From: Diplonema papillatum
Taxonomy: Eukaryota > Euglenozoa > Diplonemea > Diplonemida > Diplonemidae
Length of the DNA: 64,000 nucleotides
Assembly (NCBI GenBank): GCA_030068145.1
Contig: JAPJBO010000059.1
Coordinates: forward strand, 250,001 to 314,000
Reading direction: 5' to 3'
The notes beneath the pieces were generated by a model. The model was not told the DNA's origin and searched no databases. It saw only the letters and a list, made by a program, of their open reading frames with translations. Positions 22,600 to 32,188 of this stretch are shown here, piece by piece. Both the position numbers and the translations under genes were made by a program. Position 1 is the stretch's first letter, and every line of letters starts with the position of its first letter.

Positions 22600-22810
22600 C
22601 ATGCAGGGTCAGAACCTTGTGTCTTTTTGGAAATGGCCAAAATTTTATTTCCGGAAAAAAATTGGGTTTTTTGAATTTTAAAAGTTTGGAACAAACTCTG
22701 CAGTAATTTTTGAGGAAGTTGAGCAAAAAATTTTTTTCCAAAAAAAAATTTAGGGCTCCATCGGCCCTGCGGGAGCGTTTTAAAAAGACACAAGGTTTTG
22801 ACCCTGCATG
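22600..22810. mobile_element. MITE copy 1 (TSD ATAT)
   Basis: Termini CATGCAGGGTC...GACCCTGCATG with about 29 bp of inverted repeat. Flanked by ATAT on both sides (22596-22599, 22811-22814). Inserted in the DDE transposase-like gene. Confidence 0.95.
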
Positions 22811-23192
22811 ATATCACGCGCATCACCAACACGCGCTCCACGCCGTCAGACACCAAGGTGCGAAGAAAACACTTCCGACTCTTCCCAAACTCGTTCACGT
22901 GCCTTCTCACCTCTTGCATGACGGTCTTCCGCTCTCGTTTGGAAGGAGGAAAGAGGTCAGCGACCGCGGCCGGAAGGGGGCGGGATCCACACGACTTGCG
23001 CACGAAAGAGATGAGCACGGCCCGTTGCGTCCGTGATTCTCGTGCCACAGGGCGGCCAAGGCCTCGGCCGGGTAGGCACGTCTCTTCTTCGGAGGATGTG
23101 GAGAAGGGCAAGGAGCCCGCCTCTTCCGCGATACAGTGGGGGGCTCCGCCGGGCGCTGCTCAGCGTCGAGCACGAGGCCGCGAGGGCGATAC

Positions 23193-23405
23193 CATGCAGG
23201 GTCAAAACCTTGTGTCTTTTTAAAACGCTCCCGCGGGGCCGATGGAGCCCTAAATTTTTTTTTGGAAAAAAAAAAATTTGCTCAACTTCCTCAAAAATTA
23301 CTGCAGAGTTTGTTCCAAACTTTTAAAATTCAAAAAACCCAATTTTTTTCCAGAATTTTTTTTTTTTGCCATTTTCAAAAAGACACAAGGTTTTGACCCT
23401 GCATG
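23193..23405. mobile_element. MITE copy 2 (TSD ATAC)
   Basis: Full-length copy. ATAC at 23189-23192 and 23406-23409; the right-hand ATAC is shared with copy 3, so one of the two inserted at the duplicated site of the other. Confidence 0.95.
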
Positions 23406-23409
23406 ATAC

Positions 23410-23612
23410 CATGCAGGGTCAGAACCTTGTGTCTTTTTAAAACGCTCCGATGGACCCCAAAAAAAAAATTTGGCAAAAAAACTTTTTGCTCAACTTCCGC
23501 AACAATTACCGCAGAGTTTGTTCCAAATTTTTAAAATTCAAAAAACCCATTTTTTTTCTGGAAATGAAAATTTGGCCATTTCCAAAAAGACACAAGGTTC
23601 TGACCCTGCATG
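23410..23612. mobile_element. MITE copy 3 (TSD ATAC)
   Basis: Subfamily with the TCAGAACC terminal variant, as in copies 1, 7 and 12. ATAC at 23406-23409 and 23613-23616. Confidence 0.95.
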
Positions 23613-24237
23613 ATACCTTGCTGCCACAGTCGGCGGTGTTGCATTGGTATCCGGGGACGGGAGAAGAGTCGGCGGTGTTGTGTTGGTATCCGGGGACACT
23701 GGGGTGAGGAGGAGATGCCGTACTTTTTGATAGCACGGATTGCAGACTGGGGCTGTCGACCGCAGCGCAAGCAATGCGATGAAGTCGTTCTTCACGAAGA
23801 TCGCGTTGCTGACCTCCTTCACCCCCTCCGCATCCTTCTTCAGGGCCGCCTGAAGAGGGCGCTTCGGAACGCGGGAGGTGTTGCATGCAGAGCATGCATC
23901 CGACCTCAGCGCTATTGTCTCCACACAAGCGATGCAAAACATGGGCGGCCGGTCGGACAAGTGCGGACAATCAGCCAAAAAAGCATCGACCATGGCCTGG
24001 AAGTGTGGCCGCACGCTTCGCGGGAGAGCGTGCAGGCGGGTCTGGATCAACCCAATCTGGATCAATAAAAACTGGATCAATATCGCCAAAAAAACTGGAT
24101 CAACTTTTTGATCCAGTTTTTATTGATGGCGGGTCTTGTCCGAGCTACACCTTGTCGGACAAGGTGTAGTTGGGGCTCCCGGACAAGGTGTAGTTGGGTG
24201 CCGGACAAGGTGTAGTTGGGTGCCGGACAAGGTGTAG

Positions 24238-24664
24238 CATGCAGGGTCAAAACCTTGTGTCTTTTTGAAAATGGCCAAAAAAAAATTTCCTGAAAAAAAA
24301 ATTGGGTTTTTGAATTTTAAAAGTTTGGAACAAACTCTGCAGTATTTTTTGAGGAAGTTGAGCAAATTTTTTTTTTTCCAAAATTTTTTTTAGGGCTCCA
24401 TCGGCCCCGCGGGAGCGTTTTAACATGCAGGGTCAAAACCTTGTGTCTTTTTGAAAATAGCAAAAAAAAAAATCCGGAAAAAAATTGGGTTTTTTGAATT
24501 TTAAAAGTTTGGAACAAACTCTGCAGTAATTTTTGAGGAAGTTGAGCAATTTTTTTTTTTTCCAAAAAAATTTTTAGGGCTCCATCGGCCCCGCAGGAGC
24601 ATTTTAAAAAGACACAAGGTTTTGACCCTGCATGTTAAAAGACACAAGGTTTTGACCCTGCATG
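24238..24664. mobile_element. MITE copy 4 (TSD GTAG), host of copy 5
   Basis: GTAG at 24234-24237 and 24665-24668. The copy is split at its TTAA near the right end by copy 5; the remaining right end is 24639-24664. Confidence 0.93.
24424..24634. mobile_element. MITE copy 5 nested in copy 4 (TSD TTAA)
   Basis: TTAA at 24420-24423 and 24635-24638. The target is the GTTTTAAAAAGACAC part of copy 4, so it is a true self-nested insertion. Confidence 0.93.
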
Positions 24665-26747
24665 GTAGTTAGGGCTGCCGGACAAGGTGTAGTTGGGTGC
24701 CGGACAAGGTGTAGTTGGGTGCCGGACAAGGTGTAGTTGGGGCTGCCGGACAAGGTGTAGTTGGGTGCCAGACAAGGTGTAGTTGGCTGCCGACCTTTTG
24801 TCCATCTGCACGCCAGATTTTGGTCGCCACGCGAGCTGATTGCTTGCCCATAATCGCCAGGGATAGCTCTTTCCATCCCAAAAAAAATTTCCCAAAAATT
24901 CCAAAATTTTGACCCAAAACGGGCTGCTTTTCAGACGGAAAATCTGTGACACTTTTTCGTGGAATGGGTGATATGACACAGCTGCTCCCCCATGAGTCAA
25001 GAGGAAAACATATCGAGATCTTTGTAGACAACACTACTGTGTTGGGTGTTGCTCGCAAGAAACAGTGCCTAAAGAGCAAACTCCTGAACGATTCTGTTAT
25101 CGGAGCTTTGCAGAGTTTGAAGGATGGAAGGCACACCTTCTCCCTTGACTGGGTGAAATCAGAATCTAACCCCGCCGACATGCCATCGCGCATACCGCTA
25201 ACGAGAATGACGGCGGAGAATACGAAAGAAGTTGAACTGGCAGTGAGGAACTTCCTTGTTGACTTGCGTAGTGGAGGTGGTAACATGCAGGGTCAAAACC
25301 TTGTGTCTTTTTGAAAATGGCAAAAAAAAAATTTCCGGACAAAATTTGGGTTTTTGGAATTTTAAAAGTTTGGAACAAATTCTGCAGTAATTTTTGAGGG
25401 AATCGAGCTATCCTCCGAGTTTAGCCGGTGCTACCACATGAAGAATGGAAAGCAAGAAGACGAAAAAGGCGTGCGTGAAACCAAGAAAACGGAAAACAAA
25501 CACTGTGGGAAACGAAAAAGCCTTGCCGAAGACAAGGTCACAGGGGGATGGGTGGGCGGGATTCAAGGCTTTGAGACCACCAACCAAGCAACCAACCTCC
25601 CCCCTGGTTCTTAGTACTATTTGTTGGATAAATAGCTACTAGGGGCTATTCTCTGGAATGTCGATTCCCCAAATGAATCTGCAGAATCGAGCTATCCTCC
25701 GAGTTTAGCCGGTGCTACCACATGAAGAATGGAAAGCAAGAAGACGAAAAAGGCGTGCGTGAAACCAAGAAAACGGAAAACAAACACTGTGGGAAACGAA
25801 AAAGCCTTGCCGAAGACAAGGTCACTTTCCGCCTCCACTACGCATGTTGGCCCAGAAAACGCCTCACCGCCTGTAGAACCTGGTCCTGATTGTCACGGGT
25901 CATCCTGATGGGCGGAACGCGCGATGGCATATCAGCAGGATTGCATTCCGACTTCACCCACTCAAGGGAAAAAGTGCATCTACTGTCTTTCAGTGTCTGC
26001 AACGCACCCACAACTGAGTCGTTCAGGATCCTGCTCTTGACACACTGCTTCTTCCTTGCGGCGCCAACAACGGTTGTGTTGTCAACAAAAATACTAATTG
26101 GTCTGCCAGCGGACTTGCGTGGAAGCAACCTCAACACACAGAGTAAGGCGCGTGCCTCTAACTCATTGATGTGATGTTTCTTGTGGAAGGGTGACCATTC
26201 CTCCCCGTGAACGAATACTTCGCCTGTTTCCCGATCAACAATAACGCCGCCCCATCCCTTGAGGCTCGCGTCAACAAAAATGGTGAAAGCTGTTGGTTGA
26301 GAATGAGGTTGAACCTGGCGCTCCACTTGAACCTCTTGGCGCCACTTATTCAGTTGCACTACTACGGACGTTGGCAGAGCAACACGTGTGCCGGGTTGCC
26401 TTGTATTGCGATTTAGAGAGTTCACAATTCTCCTTAAAAACTTTAGGGCAAACCAGTATGTCCCTGGGAACACACCTGAAACAGCTGACGCGTGTAGCAA
26501 CCTACCACCCAGAGACTCAAGGTCTGACGCAGTAACATCTGTAGAAAGATCCAGTGCCTCGAGCCTGTTTCTGATTTTGCTGGAAGGCCGCACTACTTTC
26601 TTTTCATGGTTCCATTCGACACCAATAAACTCATATATCTTGACCTGGTTTCTTGTGTCTTGCGGCTTCCATGTGAGTCGGCAACTTTCGGCCGTCGTGT
26701 CGAGTCTTGCAGACTCCCTTTTTACTGCCACAGTTCTTCCAGTGTAT

Positions 26748-26959
26748 CATGCAGGGTCAGAACCTTGTGTCTTCTTAAAACGCTCCCGCGGGGCCGATGG
26801 ACCCCAAAAAAAAATTTTGGCAAAAAAAAATTTTGCTCAACTTCCGCAAAAATTACCACAGAGTTTGTTCCAAAATTTTAAAATTCAAAAAACCCATTTT
26901 TTTTCTGGAAATAAAATTTTGGCCATTTCCAAAAAGACACAAGGTTCTGACCCTGCATG
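26748..26959. mobile_element. MITE copy 7 (TSD GTAT)
   Basis: GTAT at 26744-26747 and 26960-26963. Inserted just after RT motif C of YR-C. Confidence 0.95.
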
Positions 26960-27359
26960 GTATCGAATGTTATCGATCCAAACGTGCACACACACACCTT
27001 TGGCCGCAAATGCTGGTTTGACGTACACTGGGTCCCCTGCCGCCACCGCTGCAAGGGTGTGCATGATCTCCGGGGCACAACAATGCCCCATCGGGAGCCG
27101 GTTCAGAGTCCACCAGTCGCCGTCAGAGTCGGAAAAAGTGAACAGATGCCGACTCGGTTTTGGTACTTCTATGGCATAAAACCCCGTTTTGAAATCCCTG
27201 GTCGAGGCACATTCATCGTTCACACACAGCAAGTAAAAAGAGATATGCTCGATGGGCACTTTTGCCTCGTACCCTCGTTCAGACAAGCAATTGTTCGCTG
27301 CCCGGGTCCACAAAATAATCTTTGCCGAATCCCTTCTTCCTTCTCTTCAACCACTGTAA

Positions 27360-27570
27360 CATGCAGGGTCAAAACCTTGTGTCTTTTTGAAAATGGCAAA
27401 AAAAAAAAATCCAGAAAAAATTGGGTTTTTTGAATTTTAAAAGTTTGGAACAAACTCTGCAGTAATTTTTGAGGAAGTTGAGCAAATTTTTTTTTTTCCA
27501 AAAAAAATTTTAGGGCTCCATCGGCCCCGCGGGAGCGTTTTAAAAAGACACAAGGTTTTGACCCTGCATG
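27360..27570. mobile_element. MITE copy 8 (TSD GTAA)
   Basis: GTAA at 27356-27359 and 27571-27574. Inserted in the N-terminal RT region of YR-C. Confidence 0.95.
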
Positions 27571-27939
27571 GTAAATGGTATACATACATGTTCTCGAATG
27601 GACCGGGGCCATCGACACGTGAGGCAATGCCGTGCTCATACAGAGTCGTAGCATGAGAGGGACTCAAGAAGGAACTCCGTGACGGTCCCGACGCTGGGTG
27701 GTGCAGGGATGGGAAAAAGGTCGCATTCCAAACTTCATCGAACCTCTTCAGGGCCGATGGTGACATTCGGGCCCTCAGCTTATCAATGTCCATGGGCGGG
27801 ACACTCGAAACATGCAAAGGGGATTGTTTCTCCTTTTCTGACTCAGGAAGCCTCGTTCTTTTACCCCGCCTTGTGATCGAGTGAAAAGTGTTGGAGATTC
27901 GAGCAGAAGGGAAAGTGTGCATCGACGAGAGAAAGTCAT

Positions 27940-28973
27940 TCAGAGCAATGCGGTCACCTTGTCGGTTCTCAAAGCTCTTGCCATTGCCAGGGGGTCGCCT
28001 CCGTACCTCAGGGTCACCTCGGCTAGCCCCTCGACCTCCTTGACCTTGTGCTTGGCGAGCCGAGAGAGAAGAACTTCTGGAATCAGATGGCCGGCAGCCA
28101 CCTTCTTGAAGAGGTAGGTCAGGGCGCCTCTCTTTATCATGCAGGGTCAAAAGCTTGTGTCTTTTTAAAACGCTCCTGCGGGGCCGATGGATCCCAAAAA
28201 AAAAAAGTTGGAAAAAAAATTTTTTGCTCAATGTCATCAAAAATTCCTGCAGAGTTTGTTCCAAACTTTTAAAATTCAAAAAACCCAATTTTTTTCTGGA
28301 ATTTTTTTTTTTGGCCATTTCCAAAAAGACACAAGGTTTTGACCCTGCATGTTATGCTGTGAGCCGAGTACAGAGACAGTTGCGGGCTTCTTCGCCACAC
28401 CCCCACCAACTTTGTAGTCGTCCATGAGGTCAACCTCTGGAACGGTGGCAGAGAAGTCAGAAGCAAGAAGATCGCCTCTGTCAGATCGCCCTTGATGACC
28501 ACCCACCTTGAGTGCGTGAACGGCATGGCCCTTCTCCCCTTTGGGATTGTGAACCAGTCGATCACGACCTCGTCTCGCTTGACGAGAAGGAAGTTCGCCG
28601 ACGACAGATTCGACACCTCCGTCCACCTTGACGCTGTCTTCCACGCAATCAAGGCCGCGAGACACAACCGGGGGCTTTGGCTGAACGCCCATGCTACAAG
28701 GATGTGCTTCTCCATAGGCATCGCCTGCTGGCAGGGTATCGCAGCTCCGACGGCCCTCAGAGCAGCCGCCAAGCTCAGGAGGGATTGGTTGCAAATGCCT
28801 AAGTGGCGGAAAATCCCGGAGAGGCTCTTTGTGTAGCTGAGCATCCCCTGTTGCCGGACACCAGTTGCCACTACGAACAGGCATGCCGAATCCGGGGTTA
28901 GTGGAAGGTCGTTGAGGGAGGTCCAGCTGGTGAATCGCCTCCACAAATGTCTTGCTTTGAGACCACCAACCAA
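27940..28973 (-). pseudogene. Tyrosine recombinase of YR-C, interrupted by MITE 9
   Basis: The N-terminal part (28356-28973) has LWRRFTSWTSLNDLPL, an AWKTASRWTEV box with the first catalytic Arg, and the beta-hairpin Lys region DWFTIPKGRRAM, ending at YSAHSI. MITE 9 splits the gene exactly there. The C-terminal part (27940-28137) resumes with IKRGALTYLF, then KHKVKEVEGL and the likely nucleophile Tyr in TLRYGGDPLAMA. The joined box reads HSIKRG, i.e. HxxK where most tyrosine recombinases have HxxR. The RT frame is open across both parts. Confidence 0.82.
28138..28351. mobile_element. MITE copy 9 (TSD TTAT)
   Basis: TTAT at 28134-28137 and 28352-28355. Disrupts the YR active-site box of YR-C. 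Confidence 0.95.
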
Positions 28974-29374
28974 GCAACCAACCTCCCCCCTGGTTCTTAG
29001 TACTATTTGTTGGATAAATAGCTACTAGGGGCTATTCTCTGGAATGTCGATTCCCCAAATGAATCTGCAAAGTTGAGCAATTTTTTTTTTTTCCAAAATT
29101 TTTTTTAGGGCTCCATCGGCCCCGCAGGAGCGTTTTAAAAAGACACAAGGTTTTGACCCTGCATGGTAAGTGACCTTGGCTTTCGTCAAGGCTTTCCGTT
29201 TTTCCACAGCGTAAAGTACAAACATGCCGATTCTTGCTTTCCCCTTTTCATAGCTGGCAGCTTAAATCGAAGGACAAGGCCGATTCCCTCAAGACAGAAA
29301 CCTGGTTTAGCCTGTGTCTCTTCCCAAAAAGGAAGATCAAGACAGAAATCCAGTTTGACCTGTGTTGGCACCAC

Positions 29375-29720
29375 ACTCAACCCCCTACCCTCACACCAAC
29401 CCACTCAACTCCACCCACCCCACTCACCAACCTGCCCACCAACCTACCCACACCAACTCACCACTCACCACACCAACCCACTCAACTAACCCATCACTCA
29501 CACACACACCCCCACCCACCCACCCCACTCACCAACCTGCCCACACCAAGCCACCCACCCACACCAAACCACTCACCACTCACCACACCAACCCACTCAA
29601 CTGCACTCACCAACCTGCCCACTCAACCAACCACACCACACACACCACCCACCCACCCCACTCACCAACCTGCCCACACCAAACCACTCACCACTCACCA
29701 CTCAACCAACCCATTACTAA
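29375..29720. repeat. CA-rich degenerate satellite
   Basis: Irregular units of CCAACCCACTCAACTCCACC and CACTCACCAACCTGCCCACA. An inverted, shorter version (GGTGGGTGGTGTGGGTG) lies at about 31480-31555. Confidence 0.85.
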
Positions 29721-29862
29721 AATGAAGTCTAAGTTCCGCTGAACCGCTTTTTTTTGGGTTCGGCGGAACTTAGAGGGTATTGACGTCTAAGTTCCGCTGA
29801 ACCACTTTTTTTTGGACACCAAACCACTCACCACTCACCACTCAACCAACCCATTACTATAA

Positions 29863-30073
29863 CATGCAGGGTCAAAACCTTGTGTCTTTTTGAAAATGGC
29901 AAAAAAAAAAAATCCAGAAAAAATTGGGTTTTTTGAATTTTAAAAGTTTGGAACAAACTCTGCAGTAATTTTTGAGGAAGTTGAGCAAATTTTTTTTTTT
30001 CCAAAAAAAATTTTAGGGCTCCATCGGCCCCGCGGGAGCGTTTTAAAAAGACACAAGGTTTTGACCCTGCATG
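29863..30073. mobile_element. MITE copy 10 (TSD ATAA)
   Basis: ATAA at 29859-29862 and 30074-30077. Nearly identical to copy 8. Confidence 0.95.
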
Positions 30074-30242
30074 ATAATGACGTCTAAGTTCCGCTGAACC
30101 GCTTTTTTTTGGGTTCGGCGGAACTTAGAGGGTATTGACGTCTAAGTTCCGCTGAACCACTTTTTTTTGGGTTCGGCGGAACTTAGACGTCTAAGTTCCG
30201 CTGAACCGCTTTTTTTTGGGTTCAGCGGAACTTAGAGGGTAT

Positions 30243-30455
30243 CATGCAGGGTCAAAACCTTGTGTCTTTTTGGAAATGGCCAAAAAAAAGTTTCTGGAAA
30301 AAAAATTGGGTTTTTTGAATTTTAAAAGTTTGGAACAAACTCTGCAGTAATTTTTGAGGAAGTTGAGCAAATTTTTTTTTTTCCAAAATTCTTTTTAAGG
30401 CTCCATCGGCCCCGCGGGAGCGTTTTAAAAAGACACAAGGTTTTGACCCTGCATG
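30243..30455. mobile_element. MITE copy 11 (TSD GTAT)
   Basis: GTAT at 30239-30242 and 30456-30459; the right-hand GTAT is shared with copy 12, giving a tandem pair like copies 2 and 3. Confidence 0.95.
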
Positions 30456-30459
30456 GTAT

Positions 30460-30671
30460 CATGCAGGGTCAGAACCTTGTGTCTTTTTGAAACGCTCCCG
30501 CAGGGCCGATGGACCCCAAAAAAAAAATTTGGCAAAAAAAATTTTTGCTCAACTTCCTCAAAAATTACTGCAGAGTTTGTTCCAAATTTTTAAAATTTAA
30601 AAAACCCATTTTTTTTCCGGAAACAAAATTTTGGCCATTTCCAAAACGACACAAGGTTTTGACCCTGCATG
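30460..30671. mobile_element. MITE copy 12 (TSD GTAT)
   Basis: TCAGAACC subfamily, inverted relative to copy 11. GTAT at 30456-30459 and 30672-30675. Confidence 0.95.
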
Positions 30672-30708
30672 GTATTGACGTCTAAGTTCCGCTGAACCAC
30701 TTTTTTTT

Positions 30709-31378
30709 GGGTTCGAAGTTTTTTGTAATGGAAATGCTCTACGCGACTCTAACCGAAGTTTTTCTCAATGAAAATGGCTTGCGACTCTAACCGAAGTTTT
30801 TTGTAATGGAAATGCCTTGTGCGACTCTAACCGAAGTTTTTCTCAATGAAAATGGCTTGCGACTCTAACCGAAGTTTTTTGTAATGGAAATGCCTTGTGC
30901 GACTCTAACCGAAGTTTTTCTCAATGAAAATGGCTTGCGACTCTAACCGAAGTTTTTTGTAATGGAAATGCTCTACGCGACTCTAACCGAAGTTTTTCTC
31001 AATGAAAATGGCTTGCGACTCTAACCGAAGTTTTTTGTAATGGAAATGCTCTACGCGACTCTAACCGAAGTTTTTCTCAATGAAAATGGCTTGCGACTCT
31101 AACCGAAGTTTTTTGAAAAATGCTCTACGCGACTCTAACCGAAGTTTTTCTCAATGAAAATGGCTTGCGACTCTAACCGAAGTTTTTTGTAATGGAAATG
31201 CTCTATGCGACTCTAACCGAAGTTTTTCTCAATGAAAATGGCTTGCGACTCTAACCGAAGTTTTTTGTAATGGAAATGCTCTACGCGACTCTAACCGAAG
31301 TTTTTCTCAATGAAAATGGCTTGCGACTCTAACCGAAGTTTTTTGTAATGGAAATGCCTTGTGCGACTCTAACCGAAG
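30709..31378. repeat. 78-bp minisatellite (40 + 38 bp subunits)
   Basis: About 8.5 copies alternating GAAGTTTTTTGTAATGGAAA... (40 bp) and GAAGTTTTTCTCAATGAAAA... (38 bp), both ending CGACTCTAACC. The 40-bp type has CTCTACG and CCTTGTG variants, hinting at higher-order turnover. Confidence 0.95.
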
Positions 31379-31613
31379 AGCTGCCATGTTTTGCAGCAAG
31401 CCGCCAGCCACCACCCAAACCTGGGCTCATGGTGAGTTAGGGATCCAACTCTGCTTGCAGAATTCCCTTAGTAAACTTAGAGTGTGGGGTGGGGTGGGTG
31501 AGGTGGGTGGTGTGGGTGCAAGTGAGGTGGGTGGGGTGGGTTGAGTGTGGTGCCAATACAGGTCAAACTGGATTTCTGTCTTGATCTTCCCTTTTGGAAG
31601 AGACACAGGCTAA

Positions 31614-31730
31614 CATGCCTCCTCAAAAATTACAGAGTTTGTTCCAAACTTTTAAAATTCAAAAAACCCATTCTTTTTCCGGAACTTTTTTGGCCATTTC
31701 CAAAAAGACACAAGGTTTTGACCCTGCATG
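31614..31730. mobile_element. MITE copy 13, internally deleted (TSD CTAA)
   Basis: 117 bp; most of the left half is lost (CATGCC then directly TCCTCAAAAATTACAGAG), yet CTAA flanks both sides (31610-31613, 31731-31734). Confidence 0.92.
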
Positions 31731-31841
31731 CTAAACCAGGTTTCTGTCTTGAGGCACTTGCCAACACAGGTCAAACTGGATTTCTGTCTTGATCTTCCCT
31801 TGGGGAAGAGACACAGGCTAAACCAGGTTTCTGTCTTGAGG

Positions 31842-32088
31842 CACACCTTTCTGTAATTTTCTTACTCTTCCTTCAACCATTCTTCAATCTTCTGTCTCCT
31901 GCTCCCTTTCATTTCTGCTTTGAGTCCCACCAGCACAACAGGACAGTTGAAGTGGACAACACTTGATTGAATTGATTTGATTTGCCACACCCATCACAAC
32001 AGGTTACAACTTGAGAGAAACACTAAAAATGAAGACTGACAAGAACGAAAGCAAAGGCTTGGCACCAGCACCGGTCAAAGGATCGTTA
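31842..32088. other. Short spacer upstream of YR-D
   Basis: No gene or repeat recognised. It ends at the A1 repeat of YR-D. Confidence 0.6.
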
Positions 32089-32188
32089 TCGCAGTTCACT
32101 GGGGGAATCCAGACAAGTCAAGTCACTTGAACAACACAGCCGAACAGGTTGGGTTTAGGGGGGCGGCACAGAGCAATCACTTTTCCTG

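Larger units (their letters stand above)
20575..24089 (-). pseudogene. DDE-type transposase-like gene broken by MITEs
   Basis: The main piece (22599 down to about 20575) encodes a D-rich fold: FFDYSAKYISQ (candidate first Asp), SDDTKEDSFQAVQT, FSFSDGGSHFKNR (candidate second Asp), then SSHGKGYWDAEGGRQKD, and a C-terminal Cys-rich module (CFCPNCFAGDWGKC). The SDG...K plus HGKG..D..GG arrangement is one I recall from an uncharacterised group of transposase-like proteins in animals and protists; I cannot name its superfamily with certainty. Upstream coding continues at 22815-23188 and 23617-24089, where paired cysteines (CIACVETIALRSDACSAC, CNPCYQK) suggest an N-terminal zinc-binding region. MITE-1 interrupts the gene at 22600 and a MITE pair at 23193-23612. 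Removing MITE-1 and one ATAT copy rejoins the frame exactly. A further frame change lies near 23020-23040. Confidence 0.65.
24155..24790. repeat. 22-bp tandem repeat split by MITEs 4 and 5
   Basis: Units of GGACAAGGTGTAGTTGGGTGCC run at about 24155-24237 and again at about 24674-24785. The two halves are one array separated by the MITE-4/5 insertion. A GGATCAA palindrome lies just before it (about 24088-24120). Confidence 0.85.
25838..27960 (-). pseudogene. RT-RNase H of YR-C, interrupted by MITEs 7 and 8
   Basis: In protein order: a conserved leader (27575-27960; SPLHVSSVPPMDIDKL, FDEVWNATFFPSL); RT fingers and palm (26964-27355; motif A DFKTGFYAIEVP, LPMGHCCAPEIMHTL, motif C VWIDNIRY); then connection and RNase H (25838-26743; FVDASLKGWGG, INELEARALL, IFVDNTTVVGAARK, NPADMPSR). 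The reading frame resumes correctly across MITE 7 when one GTAT copy is removed. The RNase H acidic residues D, E, D, D are all kept. RT motif C has Asp-Asn instead of Asp-Asp, as in the sister copies. Without gag and with three insertions it is not autonomous. Confidence 0.85.
25400..29069 (-). mobile_element. YR-C: YR retroelement lacking gag, with three MITEs inside
   Basis: Read on the minus strand: A1 (28954-29069), YR and RT-RNase H, B1 (25684-25825), A2 (25568-25683), B2 (25400-25541). A1/A2 are 116 bp and B1/B2 142 bp, with little or no difference between copies, so insertion was recent. A1 runs directly into YR codons, so gag and the 5' leader have been deleted. MITEs 7, 8 and 9 interrupt the coding part. 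Confidence 0.88.
25284..29165. mobile_element. MITE copy 6 (TSD GTAA), split by YR-C
   Basis: Left part 25284-25399 and right part 29069-29165. GTAA at 25280-25283 and 29166-29169. The break falls at TTTTTGAGG|AAGTTGAGC of the MITE sequence with no duplicated bases, as expected for YR-mediated integration. Confidence 0.9.
24970..29285 (+). mobile_element. YR-B: remnant YR retroelement, split by later insertions
   Basis: A RNase H fragment (about 24970-25283) encodes IEIFVDNTTVLGVARK, a Leu/Lys helix and the terminal NPADMPSR, closely matching the end of YR-C but on the opposite strand. It is interrupted at GTAA by MITE 6, which itself contains YR-C. The element resumes at 29166 with GTAAGTGACCTTGG...TCAAGGCTTT, matching the B1 region that follows the RNase H end of YR-C. 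The 5' part is absent; the left breakpoint is about 24950-24970 and the right end is not defined. Confidence 0.7.
29722..30720. repeat. Hairpin units TCTAAGTTCCGCTGAACC
   Basis: About six hairpins with stem TAAGTTCCGCTGAACC / GGTTCGGCGGAACTTA around a T8 loop, at about 29727-29771, 29788-29815 (partial), 30083-30127, 30142-30184, 30190-30234 and 30680-30709 (partial). Several are separated by AGAGGGTATTGACG. MITEs 10-12 landed inside this array. Confidence 0.85.
29287..31841. repeat. Repeat block bounded by ~110-bp inverted arms
   Basis: The left arm (29287-about 29402, CCTCAAGACAGAAACCTGG...) is the reverse complement of 31537-31757 once MITE 13 is removed. The arm is repeated directly once more at about 31758-31841 on the right. 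Homology continues inward into the CA-rich/TG-rich satellite. Between the arms lie MITEs 10-12, hairpin units and a 78-bp minisatellite. No ORF of interest. It may be a large non-autonomous foldback element or an amplified inverted duplication. Confidence 0.65.

Noticed and set aside
22599..28324. ORFs ending in AGSKPCVFLK or MQGQNLVSFWK
   Set aside because: These peptides are translated MITE termini fused by chance to neighbouring frames.
29362..29742. Thr/Pro/His-rich ORFs
   Set aside because: Produced by the CA-rich satellite; no codon signature.
30709..31378. Possible CRISPR or coding repeat
   Set aside because: Alternating 40/38-bp units without variable spacers; stops in the frames; a plain satellite.
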